A stretch of 64,000 nucleotides of DNA from Neorhizobium alkalisoli (GTDB lineage Bacteria; Pseudomonadota; Alphaproteobacteria; Rhizobiales; Rhizobiaceae): positions 310,001 to 374,000 of the forward strand of contig NZ_PVBN01000005.1 of assembly GCF_002968635.1 (NCBI RefSeq), read 5' to 3'. The notes below the pieces were generated by a model. That model saw only the letters and a list, made by a program, of their open reading frames with translations, did no database searches and was not told the DNA's origin. The position numbers and the translations under genes are program-made. Below, in pieces: positions 37,610-46,957 of the stretch (position 1 is the first letter of the stretch; every line of letters starts with the position of its first letter).

Positions 37610-39223
37610 TTAATTACAACGCGCGCTATGAAACTGGAATTCCGCAGTCACTCTTTCGACGGCCCTGGTCTCGGAAAGGCGCAATGCCAGCCAGGCAGAC
37701 ACGGCCGACCAGGCGGCGCGCATATAGGCATCCGCCCGGTAAAGCGCCGCGTCAGGGTCGTCTTGCATCACCATCATCCGCTCGCTCAGCGCCTCGAAAT
37801 CGTCGAGAACGACAACCAGCGCCTCTGACGCATCGGGATGTTCGGCAGAATAGGCATCCACCTCGTCCCGCACCTTCTGCAGAAAAACGGCAAGCCCCCT
37901 GCCCTCGTCGCGCCAGAGGCGGCGCGTCAGAAAATCCAGCGCCTGCATGCCCGTCGTGCCTTCATAAATCGTCATGACACGAGAGTCCCGCAGGTATTGC
38001 TCAAGGGGCCAGTCACGGGTGAAGCCGACGCCGCCGAGCACCTGGATCGCTCGATGGGCGACATCGAAGCCCGTCTCAGCTCCGAAATTTTTGACCAGCG
38101 GCAGCATCCAGCCCGTGAAATCTTCCAGCCCCGGCTCTGCGTCTAGCCGAGCGAGATCCATGGCCGTCGCCAGTTCCAGCACTGCTGCGCGCAAAATTTC
38201 GGTCGAACTGCGTATCTCATGGAGCTGTCGACGAACATCGGGATGGCTGGCGATCGACACCGGCGGCTGGTCCGCCGGGCCGCCCTGCCGGCGCTCCCTG
38301 GCATAGTCCTCGGCAATATCGGCGGCGGCAGAAGCGATGCCCAGCCCCTGGCAGCCTGTGAGAAGCCGCATCAGTTCGATCATCGTGAAGAGCTGCGGCA
38401 GGCCTCGCCCTTCCTTGCCGAGCAATATGCCCTTCGCATTGTCGAACCGCATGGCGCAGGTCGGGGATCCGTGCAGGCCCATCTTCTCCTCGATCCGGTC
38501 GACCGTGACCCCGTTCGGCTGGCCCTCGACGAAATTCGGCACGAGAAAGAGGCTGACGCCGCGCGTGCCCGGCTGATTGTTGGTGCGGGCAAGCAGGCAA
38601 TGGCCAATGCGCGCCCCCATGTCGTGATCGCCGAAGGAAATCCAGATCTTCTGGCCAGTGATGAGCCATTCGCCATCTCGCTGCTCGGCCTTTGTCCGAA
38701 GCCGTCCGACATCGGACCCGGCCTCTGGCTCGGAGATGCAGATCGTGGCCGCCCATTCGCCCGAGGCGAGCTTGGGCACCCATTCGTTTGCGGTCGCCTC
38801 GTCGGCGGTTTCGGCCAGAAGATGCGCGGCGGCGCGCGTAGAACCCGCGGCCATCATCAGGGCGACGCAGCCGCGCTCGAAGAGCGGTGCGCAAGCGGCA
38901 TGCAGGGTGAGTGGAACGGCCTGCCCGCCGAATTTCTCCGGCACGTCCATTCCGAGCCAACCAGCTTCGGCATATTGCCGAAACGCATCGGCAAAACCGT
39001 CAGGCGTCTTCACCCGACCGTCAACGACCCGTGCGCCGATCCGATCACCGACCGTATTCAACGGCGCCAGTACGCCTTCGGCAAAACTCGCCGCTTCCTC
39101 GACGATCGCCACGACCGTCTCATCGTCGCAATCCTGCCGAAGATCACGCAGCCGATGCCAGCCCGGCGTCAGAGCCAGCAGCTCCAGCGTACGGTTTGCC
39201 TGATCCGCGAAAGACATCGGCAT
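37610..39223 (-). CDS. Acyl-CoA dehydrogenase
   Basis: The 537-residue protein is of the long FadE/DmdC-like acyl-CoA dehydrogenase type, with the FAD contact WAATICISEPEAGSDVG near residue 158 and the catalytic glutamate in VMTIYEGTTGMQALD near 435. It introduces the 2,3 double bond in an acyl-CoA. The start overlaps the SDR stop codon (TGATG), so it is the third gene of the feruloyl-CoA synthase operon. It may let the pathway accept dihydro-hydroxycinnamates such as hydrocaffeate or phloretate. Confidence 0.85.
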   Translation of the reverse strand: MPMSFADQANRTLELLALTPGWHRLRDLRQDCDDETVVAIVEEAASFAEGVLAPLNTVGDRIGARVVDGRVKTPDGFADAFRQYAEAGWLGMDVPEKFGGQAVPLTLHAACAPLFERGCVALMMAAGSTRAAAHLLAETADEATANEWVPKLASGEWAATICISEPEAGSDVGRLRTKAEQRDGEWLITGQKIWISFGDHDMGARIGHCLLARTNNQPGTRGVSLFLVPNFVEGQPNGVTVDRIEEKMGLHGSPTCAMRFDNAKGILLGKEGRGLPQLFTMIELMRLLTGCQGLGIASAAADIAEDYARERRQGGPADQPPVSIASHPDVRRQLHEIRSSTEILRAAVLELATAMDLARLDAEPGLEDFTGWMLPLVKNFGAETGFDVAHRAIQVLGGVGFTRDWPLEQYLRDSRVMTIYEGTTGMQALDFLTRRLWRDEGRGLAVFLQKVRDEVDAYSAEHPDASEALVVVLDDFEALSERMMVMQDDPDAALYRADAYMRAAWSAVSAWLALRLSETRAVERVTAEFQFHSARCN

Positions 39224-39984
39224 CACCGCGGCTGCATGCGAATGGCGCCGTCGAGCCGGATCACTTCGCCGTTGACATACTGGTTCTCGATCAGGAACCG
39301 CACCGCATCTGCAAACTCCGCCGGATCGCCGAGTCTTGACGGATAAGGGATGGCAGCGGCCAGGCTATCCTGCGCCTCCTGCGGCAATTCGTAGAGCAAG
39401 GGCGTCAGAAAAATGCCGGGCGCTACCGTGTTGACGCGGATGCCGAAACGCGAGAATTCGCGTGTCGCCGGCAGCGCCAGGGAGACGATGCCGCCCTTGG
39501 AGGCCGCATAAGCCGCCTGGCCGACCTGCCCTTCGAAGGCTGCGACGGAAGCGGTGTTGACGATCACGCCGCGCGCCTTGTCTTCCCGTTCCGGCAGTGT
39601 CGACATACGCTCGGCCGCAAGCCGCATCATATTGAACGTGCCGATCAGGTTGATGCGGATCACTCTTTCAAAATCCCCCAGCGGCATCGGGCCTTGCTTG
39701 CCGAGGATGCGTCCCGCCGTACCGATGCCTGCGCAATTGACGAGAATTCTAAGGCCGTCTCCGGCCTGAGCGGCAATATCCAGCGCATGCGATGCATCGT
39801 CTTCGCTCGTTACGTCGCCCAAAAGCGCCGCGCCGCCAATTTCACTCGCCACCTTCTCGGCGGCTGCCGAGTTGCGGTCGAAGATGTGCACGATCGCTCC
39901 GAGCTTCGCGAGCAATCGTGCCGTCGCCTCGCCGAGCCCCGATCCGCCGCCGGTTACGACCGCGCTCGCCCCTTCGATCTTCAT
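39223..39984 (-). CDS. SDR-family 3-hydroxyacyl-CoA dehydrogenase-like protein
   Basis: The 253-residue short-chain dehydrogenase has the cofactor motif VVTGGGSGLGEATARLL at residues 9-25, NCAGIG near 83 and the active-site Tyr-x3-Lys (AAYAASKGGI, near 157). It resembles type-II (17beta-HSD10-like) 3-hydroxyacyl-CoA dehydrogenases. In this operon it would oxidise the beta-hydroxyphenylpropionyl-CoA formed by the hydratase. It overlaps the synthase by 4 nt and the dehydrogenase gene by 1 nt. Confidence 0.85.
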   Translation of the reverse strand: MKIEGASAVVTGGGSGLGEATARLLAKLGAIVHIFDRNSAAAEKVASEIGGAALLGDVTSEDDASHALDIAAQAGDGLRILVNCAGIGTAGRILGKQGPMPLGDFERVIRINLIGTFNMMRLAAERMSTLPEREDKARGVIVNTASVAAFEGQVGQAAYAASKGGIVSLALPATREFSRFGIRVNTVAPGIFLTPLLYELPQEAQDSLAAAIPYPSRLGDPAEFADAVRFLIENQYVNGEVIRLDGAIRMQPR

Positions 39985-41837
39985 GCCGCAAGCTCCTTCC
40001 CCACCCGGATGACATCTGTGCCGTCCGCATAAAGCGCATCGACAAGATCGCTGCGTTGAGCGAGCACGGCTCGCTGGTTGATCGAACCCTTGTCGGTCAC
40101 CTCGCCCTTTTCGAAACGCAGCGGCTCGGTCATCAGCATCACACGCATGATGCGCGTCGCCGAACCGCTCGCCTGCCGCTGATGCTCGGCGAGGCGAGAA
40201 GCGATCGCCGCCCTTACCTTGGGGTGAGCGACCACCGCCTCATCCGAAAGACCGCTCTCGCCTGCGATGATCTCCCGCAAAGCCGGCATGAAAGGCACGA
40301 CGAGCGCGCCGAGTTCCGCCCGATTCTCGCCAGTGATGACAGCATCGCGGATCAGTCCGCCGAACTGGTTGACGAATTGCGCGCGCAGCATGCCGACGGC
40401 CACCCAGGTGCCCGTCTGCAGCTTGAAATTCTCCGCCGTCCGGCCGTCAAAATAGAACCCCTTGCTCGGGTCGCCGGGAACCGCAAATTTCACGGCATCG
40501 CCTATGCGATAAAATCCTTCTTCATCGAAAGCAGCGGCCGTCAGCGTCTCGTTCCGCCAGTAGCCGGGAGTGATATTCGGACCCTTCAGGCGCAGTTCGT
40601 ACTTGTCCTCGAAGGGCACCAGCTTCAGCGTAACACCTTGAGCAGGGATCCCGATATTGCCCGGCTTGTCCTGAGGATCGGTGCAGAAGAGCGAAAATGG
40701 CGCCGTTTCCGTGGAGCCCAGGCCCGTGCCGAGTGGGATACGTCCCCCCACCGTCATTTCCGCAAGTTCGGTCAACGCGTCCCAGGTGTGCTGTGCCATA
40801 CCGGCGCCGGCATACATCATCATTTTCAGGTTCCTGAAGAAGTTCTGGCGGAGCGTATCGTCCTCGCGCATTTCCTGCACCAACATCTCGTAACCGGCAG
40901 GAACGTTGAAATACCAGGTGGGCGAGATCTCCCTCAGATTGGCGATCGTCTGGCCGATCAGCTTCGGCGTCGGTTTGCCACGGTCGATGTAATAGGTGCC
41001 GCCGTGATAGATGACGATGTTGAAGCACTTGTTGCCGCTCGCCGTATGGTTCCACGGCGACCAGTCGACGAGGATCGGCGGCTCGTCCCGAAAATAACCG
41101 TAGCAATCGGCCACCATTTCCTGGTTCGAACAAAGCATGCGTTGCGTCTGGATCACCCCCTTAGGCGAACCCGTAGTGCCGGAGGTGAACAGGAATTTCG
41201 CGACCGTATCGAGGCCGACGGCATCGAAGGCCTGGTCCACGGCCGCAGTCGGCTCTCTTCGGATGACGTCATCGAACTGATAGGAATTGGGGCGGTCACC
41301 CGGCAGATTGCGGGTGGCAACGAATGGAGTGTCGGCGCCGAAGGCTATATCGACTGCTTTGCGGAAGACGGCTGCGTCATCGGCGAACACCAGGCCCGGC
41401 GTGATCTGCGCGGCAATTTCAGCAAGTTTGCCAAAGTCTGAGGATAGCGTTGCATATGCCGGCGCGATCGCTGCCGAAGGGATCCCGACATGCTGCGCGC
41501 CTAGCGCTATCAGCGCGTGTTCGATCGAATTTTCGGAGAGAATGACGAGTGGACTTTCGGCAGAAAGTTTCAGGTCGAGCAGGAACTGGCCGATGCGCCG
41601 TACCCGGTCGAGCGCCTCTCCATAGGTTACGGTCCGCCAGCCGCCCGTCGCGTCGCGATCGGCCATCCAGGCGCGATCGGGCGCAGTCTTTGCCCAATGC
41701 ACCAGCCGCTCGTTGAGCTTGTCCGGATAAGCACCAAGTGGATCTTCCCGCCAGACCAGGAACTCGCCACCCGGCCGCTCCTCCCACTTTACCACAGGCG
41801 ACCACAGCTTTACATCACGCGCGGATTGACCGGCCAT
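39981..41837 (-). CDS. fcs: Feruloyl-CoA synthase-like acyl-CoA ligase
   Basis: The 618-residue AMP-forming ligase has the P-loop FLFTSGTTGSPKGVIQTQ near residue 220 and matches feruloyl-CoA synthases in overall length and in the region GLGSTETAPF. It activates hydroxycinnamates (ferulate, p-coumarate, caffeate) with CoA and ATP. The ATG at 41837 has GGGAGGAG upstream; the extension to 41867 is dropped. It is divergent from the hydratase gene and shares a promoter region with it. The substrate is assigned by context with the hydratase and MarR regulator. Confidence 0.85.
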   Translation of the reverse strand: MAGQSARDVKLWSPVVKWEERPGGEFLVWREDPLGAYPDKLNERLVHWAKTAPDRAWMADRDATGGWRTVTYGEALDRVRRIGQFLLDLKLSAESPLVILSENSIEHALIALGAQHVGIPSAAIAPAYATLSSDFGKLAEIAAQITPGLVFADDAAVFRKAVDIAFGADTPFVATRNLPGDRPNSYQFDDVIRREPTAAVDQAFDAVGLDTVAKFLFTSGTTGSPKGVIQTQRMLCSNQEMVADCYGYFRDEPPILVDWSPWNHTASGNKCFNIVIYHGGTYYIDRGKPTPKLIGQTIANLREISPTWYFNVPAGYEMLVQEMREDDTLRQNFFRNLKMMMYAGAGMAQHTWDALTELAEMTVGGRIPLGTGLGSTETAPFSLFCTDPQDKPGNIGIPAQGVTLKLVPFEDKYELRLKGPNITPGYWRNETLTAAAFDEEGFYRIGDAVKFAVPGDPSKGFYFDGRTAENFKLQTGTWVAVGMLRAQFVNQFGGLIRDAVITGENRAELGALVVPFMPALREIIAGESGLSDEAVVAHPKVRAAIASRLAEHQRQASGSATRIMRVMLMTEPLRFEKGEVTDKGSINQRAVLAQRSDLVDALYADGTDVIRVGKELAA

Positions 41838-41883
41838 GACACTCCTCCCAGACGTCAATGCCTCCACAGGCTTCCAAAAATTT

Positions 41884-41912
41884 GTTTACAAGGAAACAAT
41901 CTCCATGTAAAC
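41884..41912. promoter_or_regulatory. Candidate MarR operator in the fcs/hydratase divergent promoter
   Basis: Inverted repeat GTTTACA (41884-41890) / TGTAAAC (41906-41912), 7-bp arms with a 15-nt spacer, in an AT-rich region midway between the two divergent starts. The MarR regulator encoded next to the hydratase is the likely ligand-responsive repressor. Confidence 0.5.
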
Positions 41913-41970
41913 GATCAAAAACTCAAGGCGGATGAATGGGAGCGTCCGTTGCTGGAGGAGTAAGCAGAAA

Positions 41971-42765
41971 ATGGCCGATCAGACGGCAACGAGCTTCGTC
42001 ACCTATGAACTCAAGGGCAAGATCGCCCATATAGGTCTCAACCGCCCCGAAAAGCGCAACGCCATCAGCGACCGCTTCGTCGAGATGATCGCCGAGGCAG
42101 TAGCCCGCGCCGAAAGCGAGGCGAAGGCCGTCGTCCTTTTCGGTCATGGCGACCATTTCTGCGCAGGGCTCGACCTTGCCGAACATGTGAAGAAGACGCC
42201 GATCGAAGGCGTGCGTGGTTCGCGCCGCTGGCATGCGGTATTTTCCGGCATCGAGCACGGCACCATCCCGTGGATTTCTGCTCTGCATGGCGCGGTGGTT
42301 GGCGGCGGCCTGGAGCTTGCGGCGGCCACGCATATCCGCGTTGCAGATCGCTCCGCCTTTTTTGCGCTGCCGGAAGGCCAGCGCGGCATCTTCGTCGGCG
42401 GCGGCGGCTCCGTGCGGGTCGCGCGGCTGATGGGCGTGGCACGTATGACCGACATGATGCTGACCGGCCGTGTCGCTTCCGCCGAGGAGGCGGAGAGCTG
42501 GAACCTCGCCCAGTATGTGGTCGAAAAAGGCACTGCGCGGCAGAAGGCGCATGAGCTGGCCGAAGCGGCCGCGAGCAATGCCGAGATTTCCAATTACGCG
42601 GTCATCAATGCGCTCCCGCGCATTCAGGATATGGCGAAGGAAGACGGCCTGTTCGTGGAATCCTTCATCTCCTCGTTTACCGCCACCAGTCCGGAGGCCG
42701 AGGAACGGCTGCGGGCCTTCCTGGAAAAACGGGCTGCACGTTTGAAGGCGCCGGGTTCGGCCTGA
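41971..42765 (+). CDS. Enoyl-CoA hydratase/feruloyl-CoA hydratase-like crotonase
   Basis: The 264-residue crotonase has the oxyanion-hole segments GHGDHFCAGLDLAEH near residue 57 and ALHGAVVGGGLELAAATH near 105, and a conserved glutamate in ALPEGQRGIF near 128. It would hydrate feruloyl- or coumaroyl-CoA. Whether it also cleaves the product to an aldehyde (hydratase-lyase) cannot be read from sequence; the SDR in the facing operon suggests beta-oxidation rather than direct cleavage. The ATG at 41971 has GGAGGAG upstream, and 12 nt separate it from the MarR gene. Confidence 0.85.
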   Translation: MADQTATSFVTYELKGKIAHIGLNRPEKRNAISDRFVEMIAEAVARAESEAKAVVLFGHGDHFCAGLDLAEHVKKTPIEGVRGSRRWHAVFSGIEHGTIPWISALHGAVVGGGLELAAATHIRVADRSAFFALPEGQRGIFVGGGGSVRVARLMGVARMTDMMLTGRVASAEEAESWNLAQYVVEKGTARQKAHELAEAAASNAEISNYAVINALPRIQDMAKEDGLFVESFISSFTATSPEAEERLRAFLEKRAARLKAPGSA

Positions 42766-42777
42766 GAGGACATCATC

Positions 42778-43233
42778 ATGGATATGCCAGTCCGCACGTC
42801 AGAAGACGTCGATCTAGACCGGCTCAGCACGGCGCTCGGCTTCCTGATGCGGCTCGCGCAGCTCAAGATCTATGAACGTTTTTTCGAGGAAGTCGGAGAG
42901 TACCACCTGAAACCGGGCGAGTTCTCCGTTCTCTGGGTCATCCTTCACAACCCCGGCATCCGCCAGAGCGTCCTCGGCCAAAGGCTGATGATCAAGCGCG
43001 CCCACATGACCAAGCTCATCCGCGCATTGGAAGATCAGGGCCTCGTCACGCGCCGGGTCCCGGATGACGATCGCCGGGCGGTTGAAATCACACTTACGCC
43101 GGCTGCCGCAGATAAAGTCAGGCAGGCAAGCCATTGGTTTTTTACCTACGAGGATTCCGTCGGCGCCAACCTTACCAAGGACGAACGCCAGCAACTGACA
43201 GGCCTGCTGCGGAAATTCGTCGGGATTGACTGA
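42778..43233 (+). CDS. MarR-family regulator of the hydroxycinnamate cluster
   Basis: The 151-residue protein has the MarR winged helix (VLGQRLMIKRAHMTKLIRAL near residue 60 and the wing TRRVPDDDRRAVEITLT near 90). Regulators of this group (FerR, CouR, HcaR) bind hydroxycinnamoyl-CoA and then leave the DNA. The ATG at 42778 has AGAGGA upstream. It lies between the hydratase and the amidohydrolase in one transcription unit, so the system would be self-controlled. Confidence 0.85.
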   Translation: MDMPVRTSEDVDLDRLSTALGFLMRLAQLKIYERFFEEVGEYHLKPGEFSVLWVILHNPGIRQSVLGQRLMIKRAHMTKLIRALEDQGLVTRRVPDDDRRAVEITLTPAAADKVRQASHWFFTYEDSVGANLTKDERQQLTGLLRKFVGID

Positions 43234-43256
43234 AACAGGATCGGGAGGAGCCGGCC

Positions 43257-44132
43257 TTGAATATCGATGAACTGCTCGCGATCGACATCCATACCCACGC
43301 GGAGGAGCCCTGCTGCGGTCCGCGCGACGACGGCTATGACGAATTCCAGGCCGGCATGGCGAAATATTTCAAGAACCCGGCCGGCCACAAGGGCATGCTG
43401 CCGACGGTGAATGAAACTGCCGTCTATTATCGCGAACGCAAGATCGGCTGCGTGATCTTCCCGGTCGACGCTGAGCGGGAAACGGGCTTTCGTCGCTACA
43501 ACAACGAAGAAGTGGCGATGATCGCCGCCGAAAACAGCGACATCATGATCCCCTTCGCCTCGATCGATCCGGCGAAAGGCAAGGCCGGCGCACGGGAAGC
43601 CCGCCGCCTCGTGCGGGAGTTCGGCGTCAAGGGTTTCAAGTTTCACCCGACCATGCAGGGTTTTTACCCCAACGACCGGATGGCCTATCCTCTTTATGAG
43701 GCAATCGCCGAGGAAGGCGCAATCACGCTCTTCCACACCGGCCAGACCGGCGTCGGCGCCGGCATGCGGGGCGGCATGGGCATGCGGCTCAAATTCTCAA
43801 ACCCCATCCATCTCGATGACGTGGCTGTCGATTTCCCCGATATGCCGATCATCCTGGCCCATCCTTCCTTCCCGTGGCAGGAAGAGGCGCTGTCGGTCGC
43901 GACCCACAAACCGAACGTCTATATCGACATGTCCGGCTGGTCGCCCAAGTATTTTCCGCCGATCCTGGTGCAGTACGCCAATTCCATCCTGAAACACAAA
44001 ATGCTGTTCGGCTCCGACTGGCCGGCGATCACACCCGACCGCTGGATGGCGGACTTCGCCAACATTCCGATCAAGGACGAGGTGCGGCCGCTGATCCTCA
44101 AGGAAAACGCCCGCAAGCTGCTCAAGATCTAG
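43257..44132 (+). CDS. Metal-dependent amidohydrolase (amidohydrolase 2 family)
   Basis: The 291-residue TIM-barrel hydrolase has the metal motif DIHTHAEE (His12, His14), GFKFHPTMQ near residue 124, TLFHTGQTG near 159, AHPSFPW near 200 and the metal Asp in LFGSDWP near 258. Relatives are decarboxylases or C-C hydrolases on aromatic acids. The start is TTG at 43257, supported by GGGAGGAG 7 nt upstream; the only near ATG is out of frame. It is third in the hydratase-MarR unit, so it may act on the ketoacyl product. Its 3' end overlaps the convergent LacI gene by 11 nt. Confidence 0.75.
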   Translation: MNIDELLAIDIHTHAEEPCCGPRDDGYDEFQAGMAKYFKNPAGHKGMLPTVNETAVYYRERKIGCVIFPVDAERETGFRRYNNEEVAMIAAENSDIMIPFASIDPAKGKAGAREARRLVREFGVKGFKFHPTMQGFYPNDRMAYPLYEAIAEEGAITLFHTGQTGVGAGMRGGMGMRLKFSNPIHLDDVAVDFPDMPIILAHPSFPWQEEALSVATHKPNVYIDMSGWSPKYFPPILVQYANSILKHKMLFGSDWPAITPDRWMADFANIPIKDEVRPLILKENARKLLKI

Positions 44133-45138
44133 GGACGAAGCTCTTTCGGACCACCAGTTCCGGAATAACCCGCTCGTAACCCGGCGCAGCGTTCGGGTTT
44201 TCCAAGCGATGCTCCAGAAAGTCGACGGCGCGCGCCGCCATGACGGCCGGGTCCTGCCGGAACGTGGTGAGCTTGTAGCTGAGCCAGTTCGCCTCCGGCA
44301 CATCGTCGAATCCAATTACAGCCACATCTTCCGGAATGCTCAAGCCCAGTTCGTGGCGGATAAAATCCATGACACCGAAGGCGATCTGGTCGTTGGCGCA
44401 AAAGACCGCATCAGGCTTTTCACCGGAGGAAAACAGGTCGCGCGCCGCTGCGGTGCCGCTGTCATAATCGGAGTCCGGCCCTCTGGCCGCCACGACGTCC
44501 ATATCCAGGGCCTGGGCGGCGGCGAGAAAGGCGCTTTCGCGCTCCGCGATGCTCGGCGTGCGGGACAGCGAACCAACCACCGCAAGCCGCCGCCGACCGG
44601 CTTCCACGAAGGCATTCGCCGCGTTGCGGGAGGCTTCCGAATTGCCGGCGCGGACGTGGTCCACATTCTGCTCGGAGCGGCCGATTACCACGAGCGGCTG
44701 CCCGTTTCGTTGCGCGAGTTCGAAAAAACTCGCCGGCGGCGAACCGGAGATGATGATCGTCGCCTCGGCGCGGTGACCGATCAGCATCTTCTGGGCGGCC
44801 AGTAGTTCCTCCTCCGTTTGACCCGTGTTGATCAGGATCGGAATGCTGCCGCGCCCAATGAGCGCCTTGGCGAGTGCTGCCGTCAGATGGGCCCGAAAGC
44901 CGAGCTCCGGCTTGGTAGCGACAATGCCTACAAGCCGGCTCTGGTTGGCGAGCACGCCACGCGCCAGATCGTTGACGTGGTAGCCGAGTTCTTCCGCTGC
45001 GCGCATTACCTTTTCCCGCGTTGCCGGCGCAACGCTGGCGCCAGGTGTGAAGGTGCGGGAGACGGCGGAACGGGAAACGCCGGCCAACTTTGCTACCTGT
45101 TCGGCGCTGACGAAGCGCATCCTCTTTTCGTCCTTCAT
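44122..45138 (-). CDS. LacI-family transcriptional regulator
   Basis: The 338-residue protein has a LacI helix-turn-helix (VSAEQVAKLAGVSRSAVSRTF near residue 10) and a periplasmic-binding-fold effector domain (CANDQIAFGVMDF near 244, AVIGFDDVPEANWLSY near 270). The ATG at 45138 has GAGGA upstream. It is the last gene of the ABC importer operon, 7 nt after the second permease, so it probably senses the imported compound. Confidence 0.85.
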   Translation of the reverse strand: MKDEKRMRFVSAEQVAKLAGVSRSAVSRTFTPGASVAPATREKVMRAAEELGYHVNDLARGVLANQSRLVGIVATKPELGFRAHLTAALAKALIGRGSIPILINTGQTEEELLAAQKMLIGHRAEATIIISGSPPASFFELAQRNGQPLVVIGRSEQNVDHVRAGNSEASRNAANAFVEAGRRRLAVVGSLSRTPSIAERESAFLAAAQALDMDVVAARGPDSDYDSGTAAARDLFSSGEKPDAVFCANDQIAFGVMDFIRHELGLSIPEDVAVIGFDDVPEANWLSYKLTTFRQDPAVMAARAVDFLEHRLENPNAAPGYERVIPELVVRKSFVPRS

Positions 45139-45145
45139 GCTTTCC

Positions 45146-45970
45146 TCAATGCCCCACACGGGAAAGGACATCCGCCTTCAGGAACCGCTCCACGATCAAC
45201 ATGAAAACCAGTGACGGGACGAGCAGCAAGAGGGCGGTGATCGATGCGATCTGGTAGTTGCCGCCGGCACCGGCCGTGTAAAGGAGCAGCGGCAGCATGT
45301 TCACGTCCGGCGCGCCGACAAAATAGCTGCCGGTGAATTCATCGAGCGATTCCAGAAAAACAAAGATCGCGCTCGCCATCAGGCCGGGTGCGGCAAGCGG
45401 CAGCGTGATGTCCAGAAACGTGCGCATGGCACCGGCGCCGATATTGCGAGCCGCCTGTTCAAGCTCGACGTCGATCGCCGAAAAGGCAGCGGTCGCGATC
45501 CAGACGGCATAAACAAGGCCGTGCGATACATGCACCAGCACGACGCCGGGGATCGTGCCATTCAGGCCGATCTCGTAGAAGATCCGGGCGACGTTGACAT
45601 AGACGGTGAGGTTCGGAAATGCCTGCGGAATGAGGAAGGCAAGCAGGATCAATCCCCTCAGCGGCAATTTAAGCCGTGCCAGTGCATAGCCCGCCGGGAT
45701 TGCCAGTAACAGCGACACGACCACGGTCAGCAGCGCGACGACAATGGAGTTGGTCAGCGACTCGACCGCTCCTCCGCGCGGCGCGAAGACCTTCGCCCAG
45801 GAACTGAAGCCGTATTCCAGCGGCAGGCTGTGGGGAAAGTACCATTTCTCCGCGACCGTCCAGAGCAACAGGTTGAACAGCGGCCCGAAGATGAAGAAAG
45901 CCATAAGGCCGAATACCAGGCCGCGCGGCACCCACCAGAGCGCCGCAACGGGATTGCGGGAGGCGTTCAT
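45146..45970 (-). CDS. ABC transporter permease, second subunit
   Basis: The 274-residue membrane protein has about six membrane segments and the EAA-type coupling loop (IDVELEQAARNIGAGAMRTF near residue 165). It resembles the PotC/FbpB-type permeases of Fe3+, polyamine or aminoethylphosphonate importers. It overlaps the first permease by 4 nt (ATGA). Confidence 0.85.
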   Translation of the reverse strand: MNASRNPVAALWWVPRGLVFGLMAFFIFGPLFNLLLWTVAEKWYFPHSLPLEYGFSSWAKVFAPRGGAVESLTNSIVVALLTVVVSLLLAIPAGYALARLKLPLRGLILLAFLIPQAFPNLTVYVNVARIFYEIGLNGTIPGVVLVHVSHGLVYAVWIATAAFSAIDVELEQAARNIGAGAMRTFLDITLPLAAPGLMASAIFVFLESLDEFTGSYFVGAPDVNMLPLLLYTAGAGGNYQIASITALLLLVPSLVFMLIVERFLKADVLSRVGH

Positions 45971-46788
45971 GAGCGCTCCTTGAGGCTGGCACGCAGATAG
46001 ATCCAAGCAACCGAGGAGGCGAGCAGCAGCGAGATGAGACCGAGCGCATTGGCGACGCCGTAGTCGCCATAGGAATTGACACGGAAGGCGATATCCGCCG
46101 TCAGCATGGTGGGCGTCTGCGCATTGATCATGAGCGGCACCGACAGGACCGACATCATGGTGACGAACGAAAGGATGAGCCCGACCGTCAATGTGGTTCC
46201 CACCTGGGGTACGACGATTTCGATAAGGACGCGAAGCCGCGAAGCGCCAAGATTGCGTGCGGCATCTATAGTTTCGCGATTGATCGAGGCCATGGCGCCG
46301 GCAACAAGCAGCGCCACGAAAGGCGTCTGCTTCCAGACGAAGGCGATCACGATGCCGCGCCAGTCGAGAAAGCTCACCGCATCGATCGGCGTCAGGAGGC
46401 CAAGATTGATGGCAACATTGTTCATCATGCCGTTCTTCGAAAGGAAGGTGCGCAGAATCTGTCCGACGACGATGAAGGGGATGAACATCGGCCAGCGGTA
46501 GAGCCAGCGCAGGATCGCCACCGCAACCGGGTGCTCTCCGAGGGTCAGATATCCGCCGATGGCGATCGAGGCGATGCCGATCAGCACCGTCGAGATGGAG
46601 ATGATGACGACGGTGAAGACAATGTCCTTGGTATAGAGATCAAACATCTTTTGGAAATTGCCCCAGCCGAACGCTCCATCCACCTGAAAAGCGCCGACCG
46701 CCGACATGATCAGCGGCAGGATGAACAGGAACGCGATCACTGCAAGCGCGGGAAAGACGAGAGTAAGGCCGAGAAGTCGTCTGGACAT
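45967..46788 (-). CDS. ABC transporter permease, first subunit
   Basis: The 273-residue permease has about six membrane segments and the EAA loop (NRETIDAARNLGASRLRVLI near residue 172). It pairs with the next permease to form the channel. It lies downstream of the binding-protein gene, separated by 169 nt that hold a RIME-like repeat. No clear ribosome-binding site is visible before the ATG at 46788. Confidence 0.85.
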   Translation of the reverse strand: MSRRLLGLTLVFPALAVIAFLFILPLIMSAVGAFQVDGAFGWGNFQKMFDLYTKDIVFTVVIISISTVLIGIASIAIGGYLTLGEHPVAVAILRWLYRWPMFIPFIVVGQILRTFLSKNGMMNNVAINLGLLTPIDAVSFLDWRGIVIAFVWKQTPFVALLVAGAMASINRETIDAARNLGASRLRVLIEIVVPQVGTTLTVGLILSFVTMMSVLSVPLMINAQTPTMLTADIAFRVNSYGDYGVANALGLISLLLASSVAWIYLRASLKERS

Positions 46789-46816
46789 GGTTCGAGCTCG
46801 ATGGGCGGATGGGTCG

Positions 46817-46947
46817 TCTCTTCTCCCCTCGGGAGAAGATGTCCGGCAGGACAGATGAGGGGGCTCGGGGGCAAAACATTGAATGATATGCCTTGCGGCC
46901 CCCTCATCCGGCCCGTTGGACCACCTTCTCCCCGAGGGGAGAAGGTG
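46817..46947. repeat. RIME-like palindromic intergenic repeat
   Basis: Two inverted modules: hairpin CTTCTCCC...GGGAGAAG (46820-46838) followed by GATGAGGGGGC (46854-46864), and the mirror image GCCCCCTCATC (46898-46908) followed by CCTTCTCCCC..GGGGAGAAGG (46924-46945). The sequence and layout match the Rhizobium intergenic mosaic element (RIME1) type. It lies between the binding-protein and permease genes of one operon, where it could lower downstream expression. Confidence 0.75.
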
Positions 46948-46957
46948 AGATTGCGGC

